Below, one piece after another: positions 26,698 through 34,360 of a stretch of DNA of 64,000 nucleotides. The translations under genes and the position numbers were made by a program. How positions within the stretch are numbered: position 1 is the stretch's first letter; each line of letters begins with the position of its first letter. The notes below the pieces were generated by a model. That model was not told where the DNA came from, did no database searches, and worked only from the letters and a program-made list of their open reading frames with translations. The DNA is from JADJYF01 sp965278995. Its GTDB lineage: Bacteria > Pseudomonadota > Gammaproteobacteria > Ga0077536. The stretch lies in assembly GCA_965278995.1 (NCBI GenBank), contig OZ257136.1, positions 4,154,001 to 4,218,000 on the forward strand, given 5' to 3'.

Positions 26698-27354
26698 TTA
26701 TGTGCCGTTCCAGGTCAGGAAATTTTCGAGTAGCTTCAGCCCGCCAGCGGCGCTTTTCTCCGGATGAAACTGGGTCGCGAAGACATTGCCATGCGCCATG
26801 GCCGCGGTGAATGGCGCGATGTAATTGGTGGTGCCGATAGTGAGTGCTGCGGCTTCCGGGACCACATAGTAGCTGTGCACGAAATAGAATCGCGTGCCTG
26901 AGGGTACGCCGACCGTAACGGGGTGCGGGCGCTGCCAGGTTACTTCGTTCCAGCCCATGTGTGGAACTTTGCGCGGGGAACCGTCGGCGGCTGGGGCGGG
27001 ATTCAGCGGGAAGCGGCGAACGTGGCCGGGATAGATGCCGAGGCAATCCACGCCGCCGTCCTCATCGCTGTCGGTGACCAGCGATTGGAGCCCGAGGCAG
27101 ATGCCGAAGAACGGCCGGCTTGCGGCACATTCGCGCACTACGTCGACGAGACCGCGTTCACGCAGTCGCGCCATGCAATTGCCGATCGCGCCCTGGCCTG
27201 GAAATACGACACGGTCGGCCGCGGCAATGACAGCAGCATCGTCGCTGATTAGAACCTCATGGCGGCCAACGGCGACAGCCTCGATCGCTTTGGCCACTGA
27301 ACGAAGGTTGCTTCCGCCGTAATCGATGACGGCAACAGTCGGCACGCGCGACAC
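26698..27354 (-). CDS. hisH: Imidazole glycerol phosphate synthase glutaminase subunit HisH
   Basis: Class I glutamine amidotransferase that supplies ammonia to HisF in histidine synthesis. The protein has 218 residues. Marks are VAVIDYGGSNLRSVAKAIEA, FPGQGAIGNCMARL (oxyanion strand), FFGICLGLQSL with the nucleophile Cys86, KVPHMGWNEVTW, FYFVHSYYV, and FATQFHPEKSAAGGLKLLENFL with the catalytic His-x-Glu. It lies 14 bp downstream of hisB on the same strand. The partner hisF and the usual neighbour hisA do not follow; the next gene is on the opposite strand. Confidence 0.97.
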   Translation of the reverse strand: MSRVPTVAVIDYGGSNLRSVAKAIEAVAVGRHEVLISDDAAVIAAADRVVFPGQGAIGNCMARLRERGLVDVVRECAASRPFFGICLGLQSLVTDSDEDGGVDCLGIYPGHVRRFPLNPAPAADGSPRKVPHMGWNEVTWQRPHPVTVGVPSGTRFYFVHSYYVVPEAAALTIGTTNYIAPFTAAMAHGNVFATQFHPEKSAAGGLKLLENFLTWNGT

Positions 27355-27368
27355 CTCTCGACAATCCG

Positions 27369-27962
27369 TTACAGGGCGCCTTTGGTCGACGGTAGGGCAT
27401 CGCCCATGCGGGGGTCATGCTCGACGGCCATGCGCAGCGCGCGCCCGAAAGCCTTGAACACGGTTTCGATGATGTGATGGGCATTGCGGCCGCGCAGCTT
27501 GTCGATGTGCAAGGTACAGTGGGCGTGATTGACGAAGCCCTGGAAAAACTCCAGAAACAGGTCGACGTCGAAATCGCCGATACGGGCACGCGGAAAATCG
27601 ATTTCGTAGGTCAGGCCCGGGCGCCCGGATAAATCGATGACCACGCGCGACAGTGCTTCGTCCAGCGGCACGTAAGCGTGCCCGTAACGGCGGATCGCGC
27701 GCTTGTCGCCCAGGGCCTGGGCCACCGCCTGGCCGAGCGTGATGCCGATATCCTCAACGGTATGGTGCGCGTCTATCTCGAGGTCGCCGTTGGCCTGGAT
27801 GTCGAGGTCGATCAATCCGTGACGGGCGACCTGATCGAGCATATGGTCAAGGAACGGCAGCCCGGTAGCAAAAGAGGCGGTGCCATCACCATCGAGATTG
27901 ATGGTGACGACAATCTGCGTTTCCTTGGTCTCGCGGGCGACGCGGGCGCGGCGGTCTGTCAT
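27369..27962 (-). CDS. hisB: Imidazoleglycerol-phosphate dehydratase
   Basis: Dehydrates imidazole glycerol phosphate in histidine synthesis. The ATG (MTDRRARVARETKETQI) was chosen over an in-frame TTG six codons upstream. Family marks in the 197 residues are GLPFLDHMLDQVARHGLIDLDIQ, the manganese-site DAHHTVEDIGITLGQA, PLDEALSRVVIDLSGRP and LRGRNAHHIIETVFKAFGRAL. It is a single-function dehydratase without the N-terminal histidinol-phosphatase domain found in enteric HisB. It leads a two-gene hisB-hisH unit and is divergent from hemF. Confidence 0.97.
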   Translation of the reverse strand: MTDRRARVARETKETQIVVTINLDGDGTASFATGLPFLDHMLDQVARHGLIDLDIQANGDLEIDAHHTVEDIGITLGQAVAQALGDKRAIRRYGHAYVPLDEALSRVVIDLSGRPGLTYEIDFPRARIGDFDVDLFLEFFQGFVNHAHCTLHIDKLRGRNAHHIIETVFKAFGRALRMAVEHDPRMGDALPSTKGAL

Positions 27963-28092
27963 CGTTCGTACGGCGGGCAAATTGGCCCGTTACAGTAACA
28001 GATCCCCGCTGTCTTTGATAAGTTAATGGCCCCGCGACAGAGGACCCGTCGTGCGGCACACGAGTATCGCTGGCGCGCTGAAAGGGCAGGTT

Positions 28093-29052
28093 ATGGCAGA
28101 CATCATCGACGGCACGGTAGACACCAGGATTGATGAGGGGGCTGTCGCCGGCGTGGAGAACTGGTTGCGGGGTCTGCAGGACACCATCTGTGGGGGCTTG
28201 ATGGAAGTCGACGGCGCAGCTGAATTCCGCGAAGACCGCTGGACGCGCGAAGACGGCGGCGGCGGGCGTTCGCGGGTGCTGGCCGGCGGTGCGGTGTTCG
28301 AACAGGCCGGGGTCAATTTCTCGCATGTCTCCGGTTCCGCATTGCCGACTGCAGCAACAGCGCGGCGCCCCGAGCTCGTCGGTCGCGGATTCCGCGCGAT
28401 GGGCGTCTCGCTGGTGGTGCATCCAGCCAATCCGTATGTGCCGACCGCACACGCCAACGTGCGCTTCCTGATTGCCGAGAAAGCCGGCGCGGCGCCGGTC
28501 TGGTGGTTCGGCGGCGGCTTCGATCTGACGCCCTACTACGGATTCGATGAAGACGCCGTGCACTGGCATCGCACTGCGCAGGCCGCCTGCGCACCTTTCG
28601 GCGATGACGTCTATCCACGCTATAAGCGCTGGTGCGACGATTACTTTCACTTGAAACACCGAAACGAACAGCGCGGGCTGGGCGGCCTGTTTTTCGATGA
28701 CCTGAACGAAGAAGGATTCGCGCGCTCGTTCGCTTTCACGCGCAGCGTCGGCGAACATTTTCTGCTGGCTTATCTGCCCATCGTGCGGCGTCGCGCGCCG
28801 CTGCCCTATGGCGGGCGCGAACGCGATTTTCAGCTTTACCGCCGCGGTCGCTATGTGGAATTCAATCTTGTCTACGATCGCGGCACGGTGTTCGGCCTGC
28901 AGACGGGTGGGCGCACGGAGTCCATTCTGATGTCACTGCCACCGAACGTGAAATGGCGGTATGACTGGCATCCCGAGCCCGATACACGCGAAGCGGAGTT
29001 GTACGAGCGTTATCTCAAGCCGCGTGAGTGGCTGGATGAAGTGAGCGGCTGA
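28093..29052 (+). CDS. hemF: Oxygen-dependent coproporphyrinogen III oxidase
   Basis: Converts coproporphyrinogen III to protoporphyrinogen IX using oxygen, in heme synthesis. The protein matches E. coli HemF throughout: LQDTICGGLMEVDGAAEF, GGGGRSRVLAGGAVFEQAG, VSLVVHPANPYVPTAHANVR, WWFGGGFDLTPYYGF, RYKRWCDDYFHLKHRNEQRG, and VYDRGTVFGLQTGGRTESIL. The ATG at 28093 gives 319 residues. A GTG at 28051 in the same frame has a better-spaced GAGGA before it and would add 14 residues, so the start is not settled. The gene is divergent from hisB and lies next to the minus-strand MFS gene. Confidence 0.97.
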   Translation: MADIIDGTVDTRIDEGAVAGVENWLRGLQDTICGGLMEVDGAAEFREDRWTREDGGGGRSRVLAGGAVFEQAGVNFSHVSGSALPTAATARRPELVGRGFRAMGVSLVVHPANPYVPTAHANVRFLIAEKAGAAPVWWFGGGFDLTPYYGFDEDAVHWHRTAQAACAPFGDDVYPRYKRWCDDYFHLKHRNEQRGLGGLFFDDLNEEGFARSFAFTRSVGEHFLLAYLPIVRRRAPLPYGGRERDFQLYRRGRYVEFNLVYDRGTVFGLQTGGRTESILMSLPPNVKWRYDWHPEPDTREAELYERYLKPREWLDEVSG

Positions 29053-29053
29053 T

Positions 29054-30337
29054 TCAATCCACGACCTTCTTCGCTGTGCCGAAGAAGAGCCATACCACCG
29101 CACCAAAAATGTTGATCCCGGCGGCGAGCATGAAGGCTGTGGTGTAGGAGTCAGTGGCATCAACCAGCCAACCGGTGACGGCCACGCCGATGATGCCGGG
29201 CACGGTGCCGGCGGTGTTGGTCAGGCCCATCAGCACGTCCGCGTAGCGTGGCGCTATTTCGAGGTGATTGGGCAGAAAGCCGGCCCAGGTCAGGGACAGC
29301 GTGCCGAGCGCGCCGCACATGAGCAGGAAGGCGGTGTTGGCCGAGACCACGTCGCGCGCAGCGAACATGAAGCCGGCGGCGCCGACCAGTCCCGCTATCT
29401 GCATGCACTTGCGGATGAGGGTGAGATCAACGCCGCGCTTGACCAGGTGATCCGCCCACCAGCCGGCACAGGTGCCGACAACGAACATCGCGAGCCATGG
29501 GCCCGCTGCGTAGATGCCGGACTTGGCGATACTCAGGCCGAGATGCGAGTGGAAATAGCTCGGCAGCCAGGCCAGCAGCATGTAGAACACCCAGTTCGTA
29601 CACAGGTGATTGATGATCAGCGCCCACACCGCAGGTGCGCGCAGCAGGCGACCCCATGGCACCGGTTCCTTGGAAACGGAAGCTGGTGCCTGCGCTGCTA
29701 GCAGTGCGCGCTCGTCGGCCCCCATGCGCGGATGATCGGCCGGGTTGTCGTAGCTCAGCGGATACCAGAAAATCGCCCACACGATGCCGAGCGCACCGAA
29801 CACGTAGAACACGGTCGGCCAACCGTAGCGTTCGATGATCCAACCGGTCGTCATCAATGCGAACAAGGTGCCGACCGGGATCGCGGCCACCATCGCCGTA
29901 ACCGCGCGCGTGCGCTCGGCGGTCGGTACCCAGCGGCCGTAGAGGTTGTAGATCGCGGGGAAAGTCGCCGCTTCGCCGAGCCCGAGGCCGATGCGCGCGA
30001 TGATCAACATGGCGAACGATAGCGCTGCCGCGGGCGGTGTCAGTACAGTCCAGACCGACCACCACAACACGGCGAAACCCAGCACGCGCCGGCCGCCGAT
30101 GCGATTGGCGAGCCAACCGCTGGTCGGCATGAACAGCATGTAGCCGATGAAGAAGGACGACAGTACGTAGCCTTTCACCTTGTCGCTCCACCCGTACTGC
30201 TCCTGCATTGCAATTACGGCGACCGATATGTTGACCCGGTCGATGTAGCAGATGAAGGCCGCGAGCACGCACAGCGACATCAACTTGTAGCGCTCCGGCA
30301 ACCGGCGCGTGACCATTAGATCGACAGTGCTGTTCAC
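29054..30337 (-). CDS. MFS transporter, anion:cation symporter-like
   Basis: Inner-membrane carrier of 427 residues with about twelve hydrophobic helices. The ATG has a strong GGAGG about 7 bp upstream. The N-terminal half has FICYIDRVNISVAVIAMQEQYGW and the loop-2/3 motif GWLANRIGGRRVLGFAVLW, characteristic of the ACS family that moves organic anions such as phthalate, glucarate or sialate. It continues with RIGLGLGEAATFPAIYNLYGRW, another ACS hallmark. The substrate is unknown; carboxylated aromatics are plausible given the Rieske oxygenase nearby, but that is inference. No regulator is adjacent. Confidence 0.9.
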   Translation of the reverse strand: MNSTVDLMVTRRLPERYKLMSLCVLAAFICYIDRVNISVAVIAMQEQYGWSDKVKGYVLSSFFIGYMLFMPTSGWLANRIGGRRVLGFAVLWWSVWTVLTPPAAALSFAMLIIARIGLGLGEAATFPAIYNLYGRWVPTAERTRAVTAMVAAIPVGTLFALMTTGWIIERYGWPTVFYVFGALGIVWAIFWYPLSYDNPADHPRMGADERALLAAQAPASVSKEPVPWGRLLRAPAVWALIINHLCTNWVFYMLLAWLPSYFHSHLGLSIAKSGIYAAGPWLAMFVVGTCAGWWADHLVKRGVDLTLIRKCMQIAGLVGAAGFMFAARDVVSANTAFLLMCGALGTLSLTWAGFLPNHLEIAPRYADVLMGLTNTAGTVPGIIGVAVTGWLVDATDSYTTAFMLAAGINIFGAVVWLFFGTAKKVVD

Positions 30338-30655
30338 GAAAACCTCCGCGTTGCGCAGATTTGCTGCAAGTACGTTTCAACATGGCCCGCCATGCTAGCA
30401 CCGGGCGCGCGCTGTGCGGGGTATGGTTGGCGATGTTGCACTGCGTGAAGAGGTCTGCGTGCACGGATTGAATTCGAGGGCGATTCCTTGACGGCCGATA
30501 AGGTGGCTCGTGACAACACAAATCGATCAGATCCGGTACGCGTTATAGCGAATAAGGCTCCATGGTGTAGTTTCACTCACCGCGAAACTTGTGTGGCCGT
30601 ATCCTGGCTGTATCCATTTCCACGTCGAACCCCTGCGCCCAAGAAGCCGGAAGCA

Positions 30656-30775
30656 AGGCGCAACCTTGTCGACGTCCTTTTCACCAGCACCCAACAACGC
30701 GTACTGGGTCTGCTCTTCGGCCCCCCTCTCGCAGCTTCTTCACCAGTGTTCGATAATGTGGTTCGGACCAAACAG
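30656..30775 (+). pseudogene. Remnant of a winged-helix / nucleotidyltransferase-type transcriptional regulator
   Basis: The frame at 30656 reads RRNLVDVLFTSTQQRVLGLLFG, matching the N-terminal helix of a widespread small regulator family (typically ALFTxTQQRVLGLLFGQPxRSFYTxEIIR). After a run of six C at 30721-30726 the match moves to another frame as PPSRSFFTS. It returns to the first frame as DNVVRT. Loss of one C in the run would explain the first shift. The recognition helix and the nucleotidyltransferase domain are absent. This is a decayed gene, recognised by pattern memory only. Confidence 0.4.
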
Positions 30776-30947
30776 ATCAAAGCCGAGCCAGCAGCGGATT
30801 CTGAATTGCTTTGGTTCGCGCGTTCGGGCAAGCGTGCAACCGAAATCGATCAACATCTCTTCACTGCAATGCAGCGCGTGGCGCGCGAGACCGCTAAGCG
30901 CTTGGACGTGCTTCTGGTGTCATAGCGAGGAGAGACACCTATGGACC

Positions 30948-30987
30948 CTGTCACATGACAGTCATGGACTCGTCATGACGCCGTCAC
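30948..30987 (+). promoter_or_regulatory. Four Pho-box-like half-sites at 11-bp period (or two palindromic operators)
   Basis: Reads CTGTCAC-ATGA-CAGTCAT-GGAC-TCGTCAT-GACG-CCGTCAC. Each 7-mer matches CTGTCAT at 5 or 6 of 7 positions and the start-to-start spacing is exactly 11 bp, as in tandem PhoB sites. The same bases also form two perfect palindromes (CTGTCACATGACAG and CGTCATGACG), so a dimeric regulator is an alternative. The site lies 71 bp before the ATG of the cyclic-nucleotide-binding gene. Confidence 0.6.
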
Positions 30988-31057
30988 TTCTGTTGCTGTG
31001 GACGAGCAGTTAGGATCGCGCGTTCGATCATCCGTTCGGAAGCGCAGCAGCATCACC

Positions 31058-31417
31058 ATGAATCTGATCAATCTGTTCGCCAATGAAACCGATGTCACAG
31101 AGTGTGCGGCCGGCGAATGCGTGTTCAAGGAAGGCAGTCACGGTGCGCGCATGTATGTGGTCATCGAAGGTGAGGTGGCGCTGAGCGTTCGCGGTGTCGT
31201 CATCGAAACTGTCAGGCCGGGGGAGCTGTTCGGCGAGATGGCGCTCATCGACGAGGAGCCGCGCAGTGCCACGGCCACCGCAAATACAAACTGCCGCCTG
31301 GCGGCAGTCAACGAGAGTCGTTTCACTTACATGGTGCAGCAGACACCGTTTTTCGCGCTGCATGTGATGCGCGTGTTGGCACGCCGGCTGCGAACGATGG
31401 ACAACACCATTAACTGA
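31058..31417 (+). CDS. Stand-alone cyclic-nucleotide-binding domain protein
   Basis: A 119-residue protein made only of a CRP/PKA-type cyclic-nucleotide-binding domain; no helix-turn-helix follows. The start is the ATG giving MNLINLFANETDVTEC. The domain has FKEGSHGARMYVVIEGEVAL and the phosphate-binding cassette GELFGEMALIDEEPRSATATA. There Glu60 and Arg69 are the residues that hold ribose and phosphate in cAMP-binding members, so ligand binding is plausible. It could work as a signalling partner in trans. A set of Pho-like repeats lies upstream. Its end overlaps the end of the Rieske gene on the other strand by 8 bp. Confidence 0.85.
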   Translation: MNLINLFANETDVTECAAGECVFKEGSHGARMYVVIEGEVALSVRGVVIETVRPGELFGEMALIDEEPRSATATANTNCRLAAVNESRFTYMVQQTPFFALHVMRVLARRLRTMDNTIN

Positions 31418-32504
31418 CCGAGACGGCAGTTTTCAACGGAACGCCATTGTCGACCAGCACCGTGCGCAGTCCACGGATCGCCGGAAAAATCTCCTGATTC
31501 CGGTCTGCACCCTGCGCATCGAACGCAGCCTGTTCGAGTTCGCAGATGACGCGGTCTTCGGCAAAGATGCCGTTGGTGAACCAGACGATGAACGGCCAGA
31601 ACACGTCGAGTACGAGTGGGGTGTCGGGCCGGCGGATCATCATGAGTCCGAAAGTATGGTTGGCGCGTTGTTCGCTATCGACGGGAACGTAGACGTTCCA
31701 TAGATCGAGTGCGGGGTGCGCGCTGCCGGCAGTCCAGAACTTCAAGGTCTGATACGGGTATTCCGTACGGATGGTCATCATGTCGCGCTCGCCGACTTGC
31801 GCTTCGGGCCGTTTGCCGAGCATGAATTTCTCGCCCAGCGGCTGTTTGCCGCCGGCGCGTTTGAAGGAGTAATCCGCTTCGACCCAGTTTGGGCCTTGGC
31901 GGGTGCCGAGAAAAATCGTGCGAATGTTACCCATCAGTTTGCGGTGCAGGAACTGATGATTCATGTCCATCAGGTTCTCGTGCATGAATGAGTAATGGCA
32001 GCCAACGCGCCGATCGAGGTATCGCGTCTTGTATTTCGGATCGGTGGCAGACGGTACCAGCGGGAATGGCGTCGTTTCGGCGCGGTTGACTTCACCGGGG
32101 AAAATGAACACAAGACCGTAAGCTTCGCGCGTCGGATAGTGGCGAACGCCATTCGGTTGCACGTTGCACTTGTCGAGATAAGGCACGCTGACGCAGCGCC
32201 CTTCGGCGTTATATTCCCAGCCGTGATAGCCGCACCGGATAGTGCGGTCGACGACCACGCCCATGGCCAGCGGTACCTGCCGATGCGCACAACGGTTTTC
32301 GAGCGCGAAGACTTCGCCGTCACGCGTTCGCGCAATCACGATAGGCTCACCCGCGAAAGTGACAGCGAGCAGCTTGCCGCGCTTGACGTCGCGCCCGCGC
32401 GCTATCGGGTACCAGAAGTCCGGATCAATGGCCGTCTTGCGGATATCGCGCACGGTCTCGCGCAGGACTGGCTCCGCCAGGCGGGCGGTGTTGTCCAGTG
32501 ACAT
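31410..32504 (-). CDS. Rieske non-heme iron oxygenase, catalytic (alpha) subunit
   Basis: Aromatic-ring-hydroxylating-type oxygenase of 364 residues. The N-terminal Rieske [2Fe-2S] domain has CAHRQVPLAMG (Cys72, His74) and IRCGYHGWEYNAEGRC (Cys91, His94). The C-terminal catalytic domain contains HENLMDMNHQFLHRKLMG near residue 175, holding the His/Asp residues that bind the mononuclear iron. GAGGA sits about 8 bp before the ATG. No ferredoxin, reductase or beta subunit lies nearby; the flavodoxin-like gene upstream on the same strand is a possible but unproven electron partner. The substrate is unknown. Confidence 0.92.
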   Translation of the reverse strand: MSLDNTARLAEPVLRETVRDIRKTAIDPDFWYPIARGRDVKRGKLLAVTFAGEPIVIARTRDGEVFALENRCAHRQVPLAMGVVVDRTIRCGYHGWEYNAEGRCVSVPYLDKCNVQPNGVRHYPTREAYGLVFIFPGEVNRAETTPFPLVPSATDPKYKTRYLDRRVGCHYSFMHENLMDMNHQFLHRKLMGNIRTIFLGTRQGPNWVEADYSFKRAGGKQPLGEKFMLGKRPEAQVGERDMMTIRTEYPYQTLKFWTAGSAHPALDLWNVYVPVDSEQRANHTFGLMMIRRPDTPLVLDVFWPFIVWFTNGIFAEDRVICELEQAAFDAQGADRNQEIFPAIRGLRTVLVDNGVPLKTAVSVS

Positions 32505-32677
32505 GATGCAGTCCTCGGCCGTGATGAAGAAAGCGCATTCTAGCAGCCTGATGTAAGTACGTAATCGTCAGACACTGGGTGGCGTCAGCGCTCATGCGCA
32601 GTGTGGCCATCGACGAGCAGGCGAACGGCAGCGCAGTTTCGCACTCGGGGAGTGCAACTCGCGGCTGATAGCGGGTT

Positions 32678-33139
32678 TCAGAACAAGCCGGCATCCAGGC
32701 CTGCTGCCAAAGCGAGGCCCAGTTCGCGGCAGGCAGTCAGATCAGAATCGGTTACGGCACCGACCACCACGAGCGGCTCCTGCACCGCTCGCCAGCGTAG
32801 CCCCATAATAATGCGCTCGACGCTCGTTCGTGCACCGCTGCCATCGTTGCCCGCCTTGATGAACAGCGCATACGGCCGGCCCTGAGTGTGTTCAAGGCAG
32901 GGGTAATAAACGCGCTCCAGAAAAACTTTGAGCGCGCCCGACATGTAACCGAAATTCTCCGGTGTACCGAGGATGATGCCGTCAGCCGCGAGTACATCGG
33001 CCGGCGTCGCGCTGAGCGCATCGCGGACCTGCACATCGACATTGCCGGCAGCCTCGTCGCGGGCACCAGCAATCACTGCTTCAGCCATGCTGGCAGTACC
33101 ACCAGACTGCGAGTGATAGACGATCAGCAGCGTTTTCAT
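32678..33139 (-). CDS. Flavodoxin / NAD(P)H-dependent FMN reductase-like protein
   Basis: FMN-binding protein of 153 residues with the flavodoxin-like fold. MKTLLIVYHSQSGGTASMAEAV holds the FMN-phosphate loop SQSGGTASM. ADGIILGTPENFGYMSGALKVFLERVYYP gives the isoalloxazine contacts seen in the WrbA/NADPH-FMN reductase superfamily. It may be an electron carrier or a quinone/azo reductase. It is on the same strand as and upstream of the Rieske oxygenase gene, with about 170 bp between them. It is divergent from the alpha/beta hydrolase gene. Confidence 0.88.
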   Translation of the reverse strand: MKTLLIVYHSQSGGTASMAEAVIAGARDEAAGNVDVQVRDALSATPADVLAADGIILGTPENFGYMSGALKVFLERVYYPCLEHTQGRPYALFIKAGNDGSGARTSVERIIMGLRWRAVQEPLVVVGAVTDSDLTACRELGLALAAGLDAGLF

Positions 33140-33250
33140 GCGATCTCAAGCAGCTCGTGGTGCCCTGGTTGCGACTGGCGTGCCCCGGCGCGATGGCCGA
33201 CAATGCCGCGCATCGCCGGGTACCGGTCAGCAGTTGAGGACATTGCAGTC

Positions 33251-34141
33251 ATGGCGCGCACGAAAACGATTGTCGAAGTAGCCGTGCCTGGCGGCAAGCT
33301 CGCCGTTGCCCGCTGGCGTGGCGAGGGCCTGCCGCTGTTGCTGGTCCACGGCATTTCAGGCTCGCATCATGCCTGGTCGCGCGTCGTCGAACATCCGGCC
33401 CTCGCGAGTTTTGACATCATCGCACCCGATCTGCGCGGGCGTTGCGGCAGCCGCGATGCTGCTGGCCCTTATGGTCTGCCGCGCCATGTCGAAGACCTCT
33501 GCGCCGTGCTCGATGCCTGCAACGTGACGCGGGCCTGCTATGCCGGGCATTCGCTCGGGGCCTATATCGGCGTTCATTTTGGCGTACGTGCGGCCGAGCG
33601 CCTCGCCGGTCTGGTCCTGGTCGACGGCGGCCTCGCCTTGCCGCTTCCCGCGGGCCTCGAACCGGCCGTGCTGCTCGAAAAAGTCCTCGGTCCCGCCCTC
33701 GCCCGGCTCTCGCGAACGTTCGAAAGCCGTGAGGCCTACCGCGATTTCTGGCGCGACCATCCCGCATTCCAGGACGCAGGGGCATGGAACGCGGAAGTCG
33801 AAGCCTATTTCGACTATGACCTTGGCGGTGAAGCGCCAGCATTGAAAAGCCGCGTACTCGAAGCCGCCGTCCGCGAAGACGGCCTTGGTCCGATGGCGCC
33901 CGAGATGATCACGCTGATCGACCGCATCACCGCTCCGATGCTGCTCGTGACCGCCGTCCGCGGTCTGCTGAACCAACCCGAACCGCTGATGCCCGTAACG
34001 GCTGTGCGCGCCAAAGTCGCCGCCATGCCAAATCTGGAATGGCTGGAAATCCCCGACACCAATCATTATTCGATCACGTTAGGCGTCGGCGCTGCTCCGC
34101 TCGCCGAAGCGCTGGCAGCGTTTGCTGTTCGTCACGCCTGA
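33251..34141 (+). CDS. Alpha/beta-fold hydrolase
   Basis: Predicted cytoplasmic hydrolase of 296 residues. The ATG giving MARTKTIVEVAVPGGKLAVAR was chosen; the frame is open upstream across the divergent flavodoxin gene but without similarity. It has the oxyanion segment LLLVHGISGSHHAW, the DLRGRCGS loop, and the nucleophile elbow CYAGHSLGAYIGVH (G-x-S-x-G with Ser). An acid lies in the ITAPMLLVTAVRG region and a catalytic His probably in DTNHYSITLG near the end. Ester, lactone or C-C bond substrates are possible. Linkage to the Rieske gene suggests a catabolic role, by inference. Confidence 0.88.
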   Translation: MARTKTIVEVAVPGGKLAVARWRGEGLPLLLVHGISGSHHAWSRVVEHPALASFDIIAPDLRGRCGSRDAAGPYGLPRHVEDLCAVLDACNVTRACYAGHSLGAYIGVHFGVRAAERLAGLVLVDGGLALPLPAGLEPAVLLEKVLGPALARLSRTFESREAYRDFWRDHPAFQDAGAWNAEVEAYFDYDLGGEAPALKSRVLEAAVREDGLGPMAPEMITLIDRITAPMLLVTAVRGLLNQPEPLMPVTAVRAKVAAMPNLEWLEIPDTNHYSITLGVGAAPLAEALAAFAVRHA

Positions 34142-34264
34142 TGGATTTGTGCCGTGGTTCCGGCGGTGGCGGACCTTCACTCCACCGCTGAGCGGCACGC
34201 GCTTCCGCTAACGTCCGTCGCTGTCGTGGGTCACAGGGATCTTCTTGCCGAGTTTGATACGGGG

Positions 34265-34320
34265 CTGTCGGGCATCCGCGGAGGAGCGTACCACTCAGTG
34301 ACGGAGCGGATGCTCGACAG
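34265..34320. repeat. 15-bp inverted repeat (hairpin) between convergent genes
   Basis: CTGTCGGGCATCCGC at 34265-34279 pairs with GCGGATGCTCGACAG at 34306-34320 at 14 of 15 positions, with a 26-base loop. It lies in the 219 bp between the alpha/beta hydrolase and dtd stops. No T run follows on either strand, so it is a weak terminator candidate or the core of another dispersed repeat. Confidence 0.6.
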
Positions 34321-34360
34321 CACCGCTACTCCGCATTCGAATAACGAAGCACCATCAAGC

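Larger units (their letters stand above)
30338..31057. other. 720-bp region with no intact gene
   Basis: Between the MFS gene and the cyclic-nucleotide-binding gene. It holds the Shine-Dalgarno and leader of the MFS gene at its left end, the regulator remnant at 30656-30775, and the repeated GTCAC/GTCAT sites at 30948-30987. A 145-codon frame runs 30488-30925, but its first and last thirds have base use unlike the flanking genes and no recognisable similarity, so I do not call it a gene. The rest shows nothing I can name. Confidence 0.6.

Noticed and set aside
30488..30925. 145-codon hypothetical gene
   Set aside because: Only about 22 codons in the middle resemble a known family, and those break by frameshift; the rest looks non-coding, so it is listed as a remnant.
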